From Hyphomicrobiales bacterium (GTDB lineage Bacteria > Pseudomonadota > Alphaproteobacteria > Rhizobiales > Beijerinckiaceae), in contig JAATEW010000067.1 in the NCBI GenBank assembly GCA_015655535.1, forward strand, positions 1 to 21,438: DNA of 21,438 bases, given 5' to 3'. Under the pieces are notes generated by a model that searched no databases, was not told the origin of the DNA, and saw nothing but the letters and a program-made list of their open reading frames with translations. Position 1 is the stretch's first letter. Each line of letters begins with the position of its first letter. The position numbers and the translations under genes are program-made. Of the stretch, positions 14,444-21,438 are shown piece by piece.

Positions 14444-16165
14444 ATGAAATTGAAGCAATTTCTTATGGCCGGAGTTATGCTCCTGCCGATGCCGGTGACG
14501 GCCTGGGCGCAACTTGCCACTTATACGCCCGTGACGGACGCGCGGCTTTCGTCGCCGGAACCACAAAATTGGCTGATGTATCGCGGCAATTACGAAGGCT
14601 GGGGCTACAGCCCGCTCAAGCAGATCACAGACAAGAATGTGTCGAAGCTCGAAGTGGCATGGGCCTATTCGACAGGGGAGCTGGAGGGCCACGAAGCCCC
14701 GCCGATCGTCAACAATGGCTACATGTATATTGCCACGCCGAACAATCAGGTCATCGCGCTCGAAGCCACGACCGGCCGCGAACTATGGCATTATAAAAAG
14801 CAGATTCCGCCGGAACTGAGCCAGTTGCATCCGACAAGCCGCGGCGTGTCGCTCTATGGCAACAAGCTTTTTCTGCTCACGACAGACGCCAATTTGGTCG
14901 CACTCGATGCCGTGACCGGCAAAGAATTGTGGGTCAAGCCGATCGCCGATTGGCAGGACGGATATTATTCGACGCTGGCGCCTTTGATTGCGAAGGGCAA
15001 GGTCATGGTCGGCGCCTCCGGCGGCGAATATGGCGTGCGCGGCTTTGTCGCCGCCTATGATCCGGAGAGCGGCGAGAAGCTTTGGCAAACCTACACGGTT
15101 CCAGCTCCCGGCGAGCCAGGCGGCGATACCTGGCCGCCGGAAAAATATCAGCATGGCGGCGGCTCGATCTGGATCACCGGCTCCTATGACAAGGACACCG
15201 GGCTTGCCTATTGGGGCACAGGCAATGCCGCGCCATGGCTCGCGGAAACCCGGCCCGGCGACAATCTCTATACAAGCTCGGTGATCGCGCTCGATGCGGA
15301 AACCGGCGCGATCAAAGGCTTTCACCAATATCATCCAAACGACGGCTGGGATTGGGATGAGGTTTCGGCGCCATTGCTGGTCACTGTCAAACGTGATGGC
15401 CAGGATAAGAAGGCGCTCGTCCATGCCGGCCGTGACGGCTATCTTTGGGTTCTCGGCCGCTCGAAAGACGAAATCAGCTTCCTCGATGGTTGGCCCTACG
15501 TCACGCAGGATGTGTTCAAAAGCATCGATCCGAAGACCGGCCGGCCGACTTACGATCCGGCGAAAATACCCGGCATCGGAAAGACGGTGCATTTCTGTCC
15601 GTCGCTGTGGGGCGGCAAGGATTGGGTCCCCGAAGCCTATAGTCCGGACACCGGCCTCTATTATGTGCCCGCGAATAATAATCTGTGTTCGGAGCTCACC
15701 GGCGAGACGGCAAAATATACGAGGGGCGAACTTTATATCGGCGTTTCGCTTCCCAATATTCTGACGAATGTTCGCATGACCGAAGCCTCGAAGACGCATA
15801 TCGGAGAGGTCCAAGCCTGGGATCTGAATACGAAGAAGCAAGCATGGGTTCACACCTATCCCGAGATGAATTGGGGCCCCCTGATGACCACGGCCGGCAA
15901 TCTCGTCTTTGGCGGCGGTACGAACGATCGCAAGTTCCACGCCTTTGATGCCGCCAACGGCAAGATGCTTTGGGAGTTTCCGACGAATTCAGGCGTTGTC
16001 GGCGTTCCTTCGTCCTTCGAAATCGACGGGGTTCAATATATCGCTGTGCAAGCCGGATGGGGCGTCGATTCTCAACGCATGCAGGGCGCCTTCGACGCGG
16101 TGCTGAATCACAAGACCGTTGTGCCTGAGGGCGGTGTCGTCTGGGTATTCAAACTTCCAAAATAG
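14444..16165 (+). CDS. PQQ-dependent alcohol dehydrogenase, probably lanthanide type
   Basis: A 573-residue periplasmic quinoprotein of the methanol/ethanol dehydrogenase family (eight-bladed propeller). ATG 14444 has GGAGGAAAGC upstream and gives a Sec signal peptide (MKLKQFLMAGVMLLPMPVTA, cut after AWA); an ATG at 14402 would bury it. Metal and catalytic residues by comparison with MxaF/XoxF: E195 (GASGGEYGVRG), N261 (WGTGNAAPW), catalytic D303 and D305 in NDGWDWDEV, and R330 (HAGRDG). The extra Asp two residues after the catalytic Asp is the mark of lanthanide enzymes (XoxF, ExaF, PedH); calcium MxaF has Ala there. The vicinal Cys-Cys seen in MxaF/XoxF is missing. No cytochrome c is encoded next to it; a Rieske gene precedes and aldA follows. 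Substrate is probably a short alcohol or diol, inferred from aldA and lutABC. Confidence 0.9.
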   Translation: MKLKQFLMAGVMLLPMPVTAWAQLATYTPVTDARLSSPEPQNWLMYRGNYEGWGYSPLKQITDKNVSKLEVAWAYSTGELEGHEAPPIVNNGYMYIATPNNQVIALEATTGRELWHYKKQIPPELSQLHPTSRGVSLYGNKLFLLTTDANLVALDAVTGKELWVKPIADWQDGYYSTLAPLIAKGKVMVGASGGEYGVRGFVAAYDPESGEKLWQTYTVPAPGEPGGDTWPPEKYQHGGGSIWITGSYDKDTGLAYWGTGNAAPWLAETRPGDNLYTSSVIALDAETGAIKGFHQYHPNDGWDWDEVSAPLLVTVKRDGQDKKALVHAGRDGYLWVLGRSKDEISFLDGWPYVTQDVFKSIDPKTGRPTYDPAKIPGIGKTVHFCPSLWGGKDWVPEAYSPDTGLYYVPANNNLCSELTGETAKYTRGELYIGVSLPNILTNVRMTEASKTHIGEVQAWDLNTKKQAWVHTYPEMNWGPLMTTAGNLVFGGGTNDRKFHAFDAANGKMLWEFPTNSGVVGVPSSFEIDGVQYIAVQAGWGVDSQRMQGAFDAVLNHKTVVPEGGVVWVFKLPK

Positions 16166-16183
16166 CCGGGCTCAATCGCGCGA

Positions 16184-16209
16184 GATCCGAGGGCCCGCGC
16201 CCTCGGGTC
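16184..16209. other. Strong intercistronic hairpin between the PQQ dehydrogenase gene and aldA
   Basis: CCGAGGGC-CCGC-GCCCTCGG (16187-16206) extends outward by a T-G, an A-T and a G-C pair to an 11-base-pair stem with a four-base loop. It starts 18 bases after the dehydrogenase stop. No T-run follows, so it may be a 3' stabiliser or partial terminator rather than a full stop. Confidence 0.55.
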
Positions 16210-16255
16210 CGGAAGCATATGCCCTCCTTCGATTTACCCGCGGATAGGATTTCAG

Positions 16256-17692
16256 ATGACCACTCAATATCAAAACTACATCGATGGGCGCTTTCTTCCG
16301 GCCGCATATGACATGATCGCGGTCACGAATCCCGCCACGTATGAGCTTTTAGCACTCGTTCCGGATTCGGATAGCGCGGCTCTTGACGAAGCCATCGCCG
16401 CGGCGCGGCTCGCACAGCCAGCATGGGAGAAACTGCCCGCGATCCAGCGCGCAGCCCATCTGCGCGCCATCGCCGCCAAGCTGCGCGAAAAGCGCGAAGA
16501 ACTGGCGCGTATCATCACGCGCGAGCAAGGCAAGGTTCTGCCTTTGGCACGAGTCGAAGTCGATTTCACCGCCGATTATATCGACTACATGGCGGAATGG
16601 GCGCGGCGCCTCGAAGGCGAGGTCTTGACCAGCGACCGGCCCGGCGAGCACATTTTTCTGCTCCGTAAGCCGGTCGGCGTGACGGCTGGCATTCTGCCCT
16701 GGAACTTCCCCTTTTTCCTGATCGCCCGAAAGATGGCCCCGGCGCTCGTCACCGGCAACACAATCGTCATCAAGCCGAGCGAAGAAACACCCATCAATGC
16801 GTTTGAATTCGCGAAGATCGTGGCAGAGACCGATCTGCCGCCGGGCGTCTTCAATCTCGTCTGCGGCCGCGGGGCAACGACAGGTGCCATGCTCGCCAAG
16901 CATCCGGGCATCGATCTCATTTCCTTCACCGGCAGCGTGCCAACCGGCGCGCTCATCATGGAAGCAGCGGCATCGAACCTCACCCGCATCAATCTCGAAC
17001 TCGGTGGAAAAGCACCGGCAATCGTGCTTGCCGATGCCGATCTCGACCTCGCGGCGAAAGCGATCCATGCCTCTCGCGTCATCAACACGGGGCAGGTCTG
17101 CAATTGCGCCGAGCGGGTTTATGTCGAGCGCTCCGTCGCTGATGAGTTTATCGGGAAAACCATGGCGCTTATGAAGGGGGTTCGCTTCGGCGATCCAAAC
17201 AAAGACGAAACACTCGATATGGGGCCTCTCGTCAACCAGCAAGGGTTGGACAAGGTCGCGGCCATGGTCGATCAGGCCCGCACGCAAGGCGCCGAAATCG
17301 CACTTGGCGGCAAACGCGCCGATGTCGAGAGCGGGTTTCACTATCTGCCGACCGTCATCACCGGATGCAAGCCGGACATGGCGATCATGCGCAAGGAGAT
17401 ATTCGGGCCCGTCCTGCCGATCCAGATCGTCGATGATCTCGACGAGGCCATCACTTATGCGAATGATTCAGAATATGGCCTGACGTCTTCGATTTTTACG
17501 CGCGATATAAATTCTGCGATGAAAGCCTGCCGCGAGCTCCGCTTCGGCGAAACTTATATCAACCGCGAGCATTTCGAAGCCATGCAGGGTTTTCACGCCG
17601 GCCGCAAGAAATCCGGGATCGGTGGCGCCGACGGCAAACATGGACTCTATGAGTTCATGGAAACGCAGGTCGTCTATCTTCAGACCTATTGA
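16256..17692 (+). CDS. aldA: Lactaldehyde/glycolaldehyde dehydrogenase, AldA type
   Basis: A 478-residue NAD-dependent aldehyde dehydrogenase (PF00171), cytoplasmic, similar to E. coli AldA over its full length: FTADYIDYMAEWARRLEGE, SDRPGEHIFLLRKPVGVT, LPWNFPFFLIARKMAPAL, SRVINTGQVCNCAERVYV, and the C-terminal run GETYINREHFEAMQGFHAG with KSGIGGADGKHGL. Catalytic C282, general base E248 (LELGGK) and N150 are present. E. coli AldA oxidises L-lactaldehyde to L-lactate and glycolaldehyde to glycolate. AGGA lies seven bases before the ATG. It is the third gene of the rightward unit and could oxidise the aldehyde made by the PQQ dehydrogenase, feeding L-lactate to LutABC. The aldehyde would have to cross from periplasm to cytoplasm. 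Related semialdehyde substrates cannot be excluded. Confidence 0.9.
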   Translation: MTTQYQNYIDGRFLPAAYDMIAVTNPATYELLALVPDSDSAALDEAIAAARLAQPAWEKLPAIQRAAHLRAIAAKLREKREELARIITREQGKVLPLARVEVDFTADYIDYMAEWARRLEGEVLTSDRPGEHIFLLRKPVGVTAGILPWNFPFFLIARKMAPALVTGNTIVIKPSEETPINAFEFAKIVAETDLPPGVFNLVCGRGATTGAMLAKHPGIDLISFTGSVPTGALIMEAAASNLTRINLELGGKAPAIVLADADLDLAAKAIHASRVINTGQVCNCAERVYVERSVADEFIGKTMALMKGVRFGDPNKDETLDMGPLVNQQGLDKVAAMVDQARTQGAEIALGGKRADVESGFHYLPTVITGCKPDMAIMRKEIFGPVLPIQIVDDLDEAITYANDSEYGLTSSIFTRDINSAMKACRELRFGETYINREHFEAMQGFHAGRKKSGIGGADGKHGLYEFMETQVVYLQTY

Positions 17693-17755
17693 TCATCCAG
17701 CCGCTCACCGCGCCGGCGATGACCAGGATACCGCGCAGTCCCGCAAAGCTTGGAA

Positions 17756-17783
17756 CCGCTCCGCCTGACTTGTTGCGGAGCGG
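17756..17783. terminator. Hairpin after aldA, possible terminator
   Basis: CCGCTCCG (17756-17763) and CGGAGCGG (17776-17783) form a perfect eight-base stem with a 12-base loop, 64 bases after the aldA stop and before the glycosyltransferase gene. No T-run follows, so rho-independent termination is only possible. Confidence 0.4.
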
Positions 17784-17833
17784 CGGCAAGCTATCTAAAA
17801 GCGGAGCACCCAGTTTGCCATGGTCACGTCTCA

Positions 17834-19147
17834 ATGCGTATCCTGCACGTGAGTTATCTTCATCCCGCGATAACGCCGGGCGGCGCACAACAGGTCGCAT
17901 TCGAACTCTTTCAGGCCAGCATCGATCAAGGGCATCAGGCTCTGCTCATCAGTGCCCTCGAAATCGGCCATGAGGACGCCTTCGGCAAACCGGGCGCGCC
18001 GATCGTCCCCTTTCATGGGCAGCCCAACCAATATTTGTTTTTCCCGCAATTCTATGAGTTCCCGCATCTTTCGACCGGCGATTGGCGGTCGGTGCAGTTC
18101 TTCCGGGAATTCGTCGAGCACTTCTCGCCAGACATTATCCACTTTCATCATTATCACCGGATCGGCGTCGAATGTATTCGGGCCGCGCGGCTCGGCGCGC
18201 CGCACGCGGTCATATCGCTCTCTTTTCACGAGATGCTGGCCATATGCATGGCCGATGGCCAGATGGTGACGACGAAGGACCGGCAGCTCTGCCATGCGGC
18301 GACGCCGCTCGGCTGCCACCTTTGCTTCAACCATCTGCGGCCTGAATTTTTCACGCTGCGCATGCAGCGGCTGCAAGCCTTGCTGGATGAATGCGACGTC
18401 TTCGTCTTTCCCTCGGAATTCCTGTCCGACCGCTATTTATCGTGGGGCTTGTCTGGTTCAAAATCCGTGGTCATTCCCAATGGTCAAATCGACCTGAGTG
18501 CCTCGTTCAACCGCGCCTCGCATTCGAAAGCGCTCAACCGTTTCGGCTTTTTCGGCCAGTTCATCGACAATAAGGGGATAGATATCGTTCTCGAAGCGCT
18601 GATCCTGTTGGCACGCGAAAAGCGCGTGCCGACGGGCGGGATTATTTTCGAGATCAACGGCAGCAGCAAGAATTTCGCGAGCGGCGTCTATCTCGAACGT
18701 ATCCAGCAGCTTTTGGAAACCCTGAGTTCTATGGAGAATACGGGGATCCGCATCATAGACCGCGGCCGCTATGACCGCCATGAATTGGCCGGGCGCATGG
18801 CGACAGTCGATTGGGTCTTGGTCCCCTCGACCTGGTGGGAGGTCTTCGGCTTGGTCGTGTCGGAAGCCTGGATGTTTGGGCGCCCCGTCATAGCCGCGGC
18901 GATCGGCGGCCTCGCCGAGCGGGTCAAGGACGATGTGAACGGTTATACATTTTCGCCGCGCGATCCAAGATCGCTCGCGGATCTCATCGGCGAGCTCATC
19001 GGAAATGAAGAGCGATGGGAGACCGCGCATGCGGGTTGCGAACGGCCATGGACCCATATCGACATGTTCAACGCGCATGTCTCGATTTGGCAGGAAATCC
19101 GCCGTCCGAAAATACCGCCTTTGCCGCCGCTCAAACGTCAGGCGTGA
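17834..19147 (+). CDS. Glycosyltransferase family 4 protein with Cys insertion
   Basis: A 437-residue GT-B fold enzyme, cytoplasmic or membrane-associated, expected to use a nucleotide sugar. The N-terminus MRILHVSYLHPAITPGGAQQ has the classic GT4 start with the G-G-A loop. The C-terminal half has GFFGQFIDNKGIDIVLEAL and the EX7E motif E336-VFGLVVS-E344 in PSTWWEVFGLVVSEAW. Between strands is a Cys set C138, C153, C161, C164 (ICMADGQ...LCHAATPLGCHLC), seen in some GT4 enzymes and perhaps binding zinc. The start is ATG 17834; an earlier TTG (17750) adds 28 unlike residues across the hairpin. No clear ribosome site precedes it. It probably belongs to a polysaccharide cluster with the genes that follow. 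The acceptor and sugar cannot be told. Confidence 0.85.
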   Translation: MRILHVSYLHPAITPGGAQQVAFELFQASIDQGHQALLISALEIGHEDAFGKPGAPIVPFHGQPNQYLFFPQFYEFPHLSTGDWRSVQFFREFVEHFSPDIIHFHHYHRIGVECIRAARLGAPHAVISLSFHEMLAICMADGQMVTTKDRQLCHAATPLGCHLCFNHLRPEFFTLRMQRLQALLDECDVFVFPSEFLSDRYLSWGLSGSKSVVIPNGQIDLSASFNRASHSKALNRFGFFGQFIDNKGIDIVLEALILLAREKRVPTGGIIFEINGSSKNFASGVYLERIQQLLETLSSMENTGIRIIDRGRYDRHELAGRMATVDWVLVPSTWWEVFGLVVSEAWMFGRPVIAAAIGGLAERVKDDVNGYTFSPRDPRSLADLIGELIGNEERWETAHAGCERPWTHIDMFNAHVSIWQEIRRPKIPPLPPLKRQA

Positions 19148-19175
19148 CTTGCATTCAAGCGTGACTTGCATTGAA
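19142..19175. repeat. 17-base tandem duplication at the convergent gene ends
   Basis: GCGTGACTTGCATTCAA (19142-19158) is followed directly by GCGTGACTTGCATTGAA (19159-19175), one mismatch. The first copy contains the TGA of the rightward glycosyltransferase (19145-19147) and the stop of the leftward one (19155-19157); the second encodes the last residues (NASHA) of the leftward protein. Confidence 0.85.
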
Positions 19176-20372
19176 AAATGCCCTTAGCTTCGGCACGCAG
19201 ATCCGCTTGGCATCATAGGCGGCGACGACTTTCGCCCGCGCCTGTTGCGCGCGCGCCCGAAAGGCTTTCGGGTTGCGCAGAATCTCTATGACCTTGGCCG
19301 CAAGCGCCTCATGATCGAAAAACGAAACGATAGACGCGCTGTCATCGTCGAGCAGTTCGCGAACCGGCGCCGTATCCGAGGCGACGATATTGCACTCCGC
19401 GCTCATCGCCTCGACAAGAGACCAGGACAAGACGAAAGGATAGGTCAGATAGACATGCGCGGTGGAGATCTGAAGCACCTTCAAATAGGTCTGATAAGAC
19501 GCATGACCCATAAAATGAATCCGCCTTCGATCGATTTGCCCGGCTATTTCATTGAAATAAAGCGCCTTCCATGTGGTGCCTAAGGGCGGCAACGCGCCAT
19601 AGGAGACCTGATCCCCGCCGACGATGACGACATGCGCATTTGGCCTCTCCCGCAAAATGCGCGGGATCGCCCGCATGAAGATATGATATCCGCGCAACGG
19701 CTCGAGATTGCGCGAGACGAAGGTGACGACCTCGTCGCCGGCACGCAGGACTCTGCCGAGTGGAAGCTTGAGTTCGGCGCTGGAATCGGCGCGAACGAGA
19801 TCGACATCGACGCCTTCATGCACCACGGAAATTTTGGATTGAAGCTCCTTGGGATATGTCGATTGCTGCCAAAACGTCGGCGCAAGACCATGATCGCAAT
19901 CGACGAGAGCAAGAAGGGCATTGGCGTTCTTCGCCGCGAGAGCGACGAGGCCGTCAGCGCTCAGCTCGGGGAATTCGGGATCGAAATTGACGTCCTGTCC
20001 ATGCGGGCGATAATAAAACTCGCAATAGTTTATGATGCGCGCCTTTGGAAAAATAGCGCGCAGCGGCAGATTTTCACCCCACCCGCTGTGAACGACGATG
20101 ATGTCAGGTCGAAATCCCGTTCCGGCGAGGAACGACGCCGTATAGAGAACTTGTTCGGCACGCCTGCATTCGAGATCGAACCGCCGCGCGAAAGGATGCG
20201 TCAGCACCACGTCTTGTTTATCGAGATCGTAGCGATGCAGATCAACGCCCGGCATGGGCTGTGCCGTCCGCGAGCCGATCGCCGCGATCTTGCAGTCGGG
20301 ATCTTTCGCAAGCGCCTCCACCAAATGCTTATATTGGGCCGGGAAATTATTATGGACGAAAAGAATGTTCAT
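19155..20372 (-). CDS. Glycosyltransferase family 4 protein
   Basis: A 405-residue GT4 enzyme of a group with N-terminus MNILFVHNNFPAQYKHLVEA. Typical motifs: RPDIIVVHSGWGENLPLRAI, INYCEFYYRPHGQDVNFDPE, VHEGVDVDLVRAD, FVSRNLEPLRGYHIFMRA and VYLTYPFVLSWSLVEAMSAE. In this group the first Glu of the usual EX7E motif is replaced by a hydrophobic residue (here F in YPFVLSWSLVE), with the second Glu kept. ATG 20372 is preferred to GTG 20477, which would overlap the methyltransferase gene; the ribosome site is weak. It lies 17 bases after the methyltransferase gene and is probably co-transcribed. It ends tail to tail with the other GT4 gene, seven bases away. Likely role: surface-polysaccharide assembly; sugar unknown. 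Confidence 0.85.
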   Translation of the reverse strand: MNILFVHNNFPAQYKHLVEALAKDPDCKIAAIGSRTAQPMPGVDLHRYDLDKQDVVLTHPFARRFDLECRRAEQVLYTASFLAGTGFRPDIIVVHSGWGENLPLRAIFPKARIINYCEFYYRPHGQDVNFDPEFPELSADGLVALAAKNANALLALVDCDHGLAPTFWQQSTYPKELQSKISVVHEGVDVDLVRADSSAELKLPLGRVLRAGDEVVTFVSRNLEPLRGYHIFMRAIPRILRERPNAHVVIVGGDQVSYGALPPLGTTWKALYFNEIAGQIDRRRIHFMGHASYQTYLKVLQISTAHVYLTYPFVLSWSLVEAMSAECNIVASDTAPVRELLDDDSASIVSFFDHEALAAKVIEILRNPKAFRARAQQARAKVVAAYDAKRICVPKLRAFFNASHA

Positions 20373-20389
20373 CTTCAACCGCTGGATCT

Positions 20390-21019
20390 TCACGCCATGA
20401 GTACGCGCTCTGGCGTATTCACAAGCCAGGATTTGACGGCGTCGAGATCCGTGTTCGGCAAGCTCATCAAAGCCCACAGGTCATACATTCTTCCTTTGCC
20501 CATCCGCACCTCCAAAAATCCAGCCTCAAGAGCAGCATTGGCCAGCGATTGAGCCGTGAATCCGCAATTATGGCACATGAACATATTGCCGGCAGCGATC
20601 GAGGCCGCGTGACCGAAAAGCATATCCGCGACCTTGATCGGGCCGGCCGGCGACATGTAGATGTCCGCATGCGGCCCCTGCTCCAGCAAAAGCTGACAAA
20701 CGGCTTCGAGATCCGGACAGGTCAATAGAACGAAGCCTTGCGGTTTGAGAATCCGGCGAAAGTCTCGCAAGGCAGGGATCACTTCATGAAAATGAAGATG
20801 CTCGATATTATGCGATGACCAAATGGCATCGAAGCTTCCATCCGGAATCATGTCCCTCATATTTTTGATGTTGCCGAGGACATCCGGATTGACGCCGGGA
20901 TCTATATCGAGGCGGATTTCATCCCAATACATGCGATCGAAGGCCGGATGCAGTTTATTTGGAACAGAGGGGCCAGACCCTGTGTTCAGGACTCGTCGAA
21001 GCGGATGCCTAGCGGACAT
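20390..21019 (-). CDS. Class I SAM-dependent methyltransferase
   Basis: A 209-residue cytoplasmic Rossmann-fold methyltransferase (Methyltransf_11-like). Motif I is VLNTGSGPS, slightly unlike the usual E/D-x-G-x-G-x-G; an acidic strand end LDIDPGVNPD follows; then DAIWSSHNIEHLHFHEVIPA and LKPQGFVLLTCPD, as in methyltransferases of polysaccharide clusters. A C-terminal segment has MFMCHNCGFTAQSLANAALE. ATG 21019 is preceded by AGGA ten bases upstream. It sits between a GT2 gene remnant and a GT4 gene on the same strand, suggesting that it methylates a sugar or lipid-linked glycan. The acceptor is not deducible. Confidence 0.8.
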   Translation of the reverse strand: MSARHPLRRVLNTGSGPSVPNKLHPAFDRMYWDEIRLDIDPGVNPDVLGNIKNMRDMIPDGSFDAIWSSHNIEHLHFHEVIPALRDFRRILKPQGFVLLTCPDLEAVCQLLLEQGPHADIYMSPAGPIKVADMLFGHAASIAAGNMFMCHNCGFTAQSLANAALEAGFLEVRMGKGRMYDLWALMSLPNTDLDAVKSWLVNTPERVLMA

Positions 21020-21103
21020 GTGGTCAATTTCCTATTGCCATTGGCTCGACTGAAAATCGGCGCCAAAACGTTTCACGAATCCGTTTCTATCGCGATCGCT
21101 TTC

Positions 21104-21438
21104 TCAACGCGGGATCTCATCTCGAAACCGAGCCTCTCTGTTGCGCGGAGGCCAGGCCAAAGCCGAAAAAGGCACATCGAGCGACAGGCATGGATTGTAA
21201 TAGGGATCGCGCATCAGATCGCCGCCCCAGCGTTGCCGGAACGCGGCGAGTTCCCGCGTCAGATTCGCATGCGCCTCGGTCCCTTTAGGACAATCGGTCT
21301 CGGCCTTTCCATGTGAAACGGCCTTCACGCGCGGCGTCATCAGCGTCCGGCGTCCGAGCTAATTCTGTCTGAGACAATAATCCGCAACGGCGAAGACGTG
21401 AGGAAATGTCTTATGGTCGAGACCGCCGGCCTGGACCA
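21104..21438 (-). pseudogene. GT2-family glycosyltransferase, C-terminal part, interrupted by an in-frame TAG
   Basis: The C-terminal reading contains AVSHGKAETD, ELAAFRQRWGGDLMRDPYYN and PCLSLDVPFSALAWPPR, the usual ending of rhamnosyltransferase-like GT2 proteins (compare ESxSRGxE...RFxxExxxLRxRWG...DPYYNPNLSL...LAxPPR). In the same frame, the sequence at the window edge reads VQAGGLDHKTFPHVFAVADY then CLRQN, typical for the GT2 region just before it (GGLDE..F..A..D.DFCLR). Between them is TAG at 21359-21361 (CLRQN-stop-LGRRTLMTP). No base is gained or lost, so one substitution, such as CAG or GAG to TAG, explains it. The rest of the gene lies beyond the window. It could be a real pseudogene, a truncated enzyme, or a sequence error. 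Confidence 0.75.

Noticed and set aside
14783..15940. 385-codon open frame on the minus strand
   Set aside because: Antisense to the PQQ dehydrogenase, whose active-site residues are all present.
16349..17341. 330-codon open frame on the minus strand
   Set aside because: Antisense to aldA, which matches its family over the full length.

Overview
The window looks like a chromosomal stretch of a GC-rich alphaproteobacterium. Gene content points to Hyphomicrobiales, and perhaps the Beijerinckiaceae: oxalate CoA-transferases with an OxlT-type antiporter, a FixK-like Crp/Fnr regulator with TTGAT-N4-ATCAA-type boxes, a periplasmic PQQ alcohol dehydrogenase with the lanthanide-type Asp pair, and LutABC. 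Assignment to a family is inference from gene content only. I see no rRNA, tRNA, CRISPR array, transposase or phage gene.

Region 1 (1-3839) is an oxalate module on the minus strand: yfdE (acetyl-CoA:oxalate CoA-transferase), an OxlT-family oxalate/formate antiporter, and the start of frc (formyl-CoA transferase), which carries an in-frame TGA at codon 54. The upstream region is dense in palindromes, including an FNR/FixK-type box at the class II distance from a -10-like element. Two small convergent hypothetical genes (3255-3443 and 3440-3610) sit between this module and a Crp/Fnr regulator (3840-4571). All three rightward or leftward units here have an FNR-type box followed, about 21-22 bases on, by a -10-like hexamer, which suggests one small FixK-like regulon.

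Region 2 (4633-9641) is a leftward RND efflux operon: lipoprotein adaptor, RND pump and TetR regulator. A 14-base perfect inverted repeat overlies its probable promoter.

Region 3 (9715-17692) appears to be an oxidative pathway for short alcohols or diols. A GntR/FCD regulator follows lutABC (L-lactate to pyruvate) on the minus strand. Divergent from lutABC are a Tat-exported Rieske protein, a PQQ alcohol dehydrogenase and aldA (lactaldehyde/glycolaldehyde dehydrogenase). The 316-base divergent region holds two 19-base TGGT...ACCA operators exactly 100 bases apart. Read together this would take 1,2-propanediol (or a similar alcohol) through lactaldehyde and L-lactate to pyruvate under one regulator. 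This is the most interesting candidate system in the window.

Region 4 (17834-21438) is the start of a surface-polysaccharide cluster: two GT4 glycosyltransferases that meet tail to tail across a 17-base tandem duplication, a SAM methyltransferase, and the C-terminal part of a GT2 glycosyltransferase with an in-frame TAG. The two genes at the window edges therefore both carry single premature stops with the reading frame otherwise preserved.
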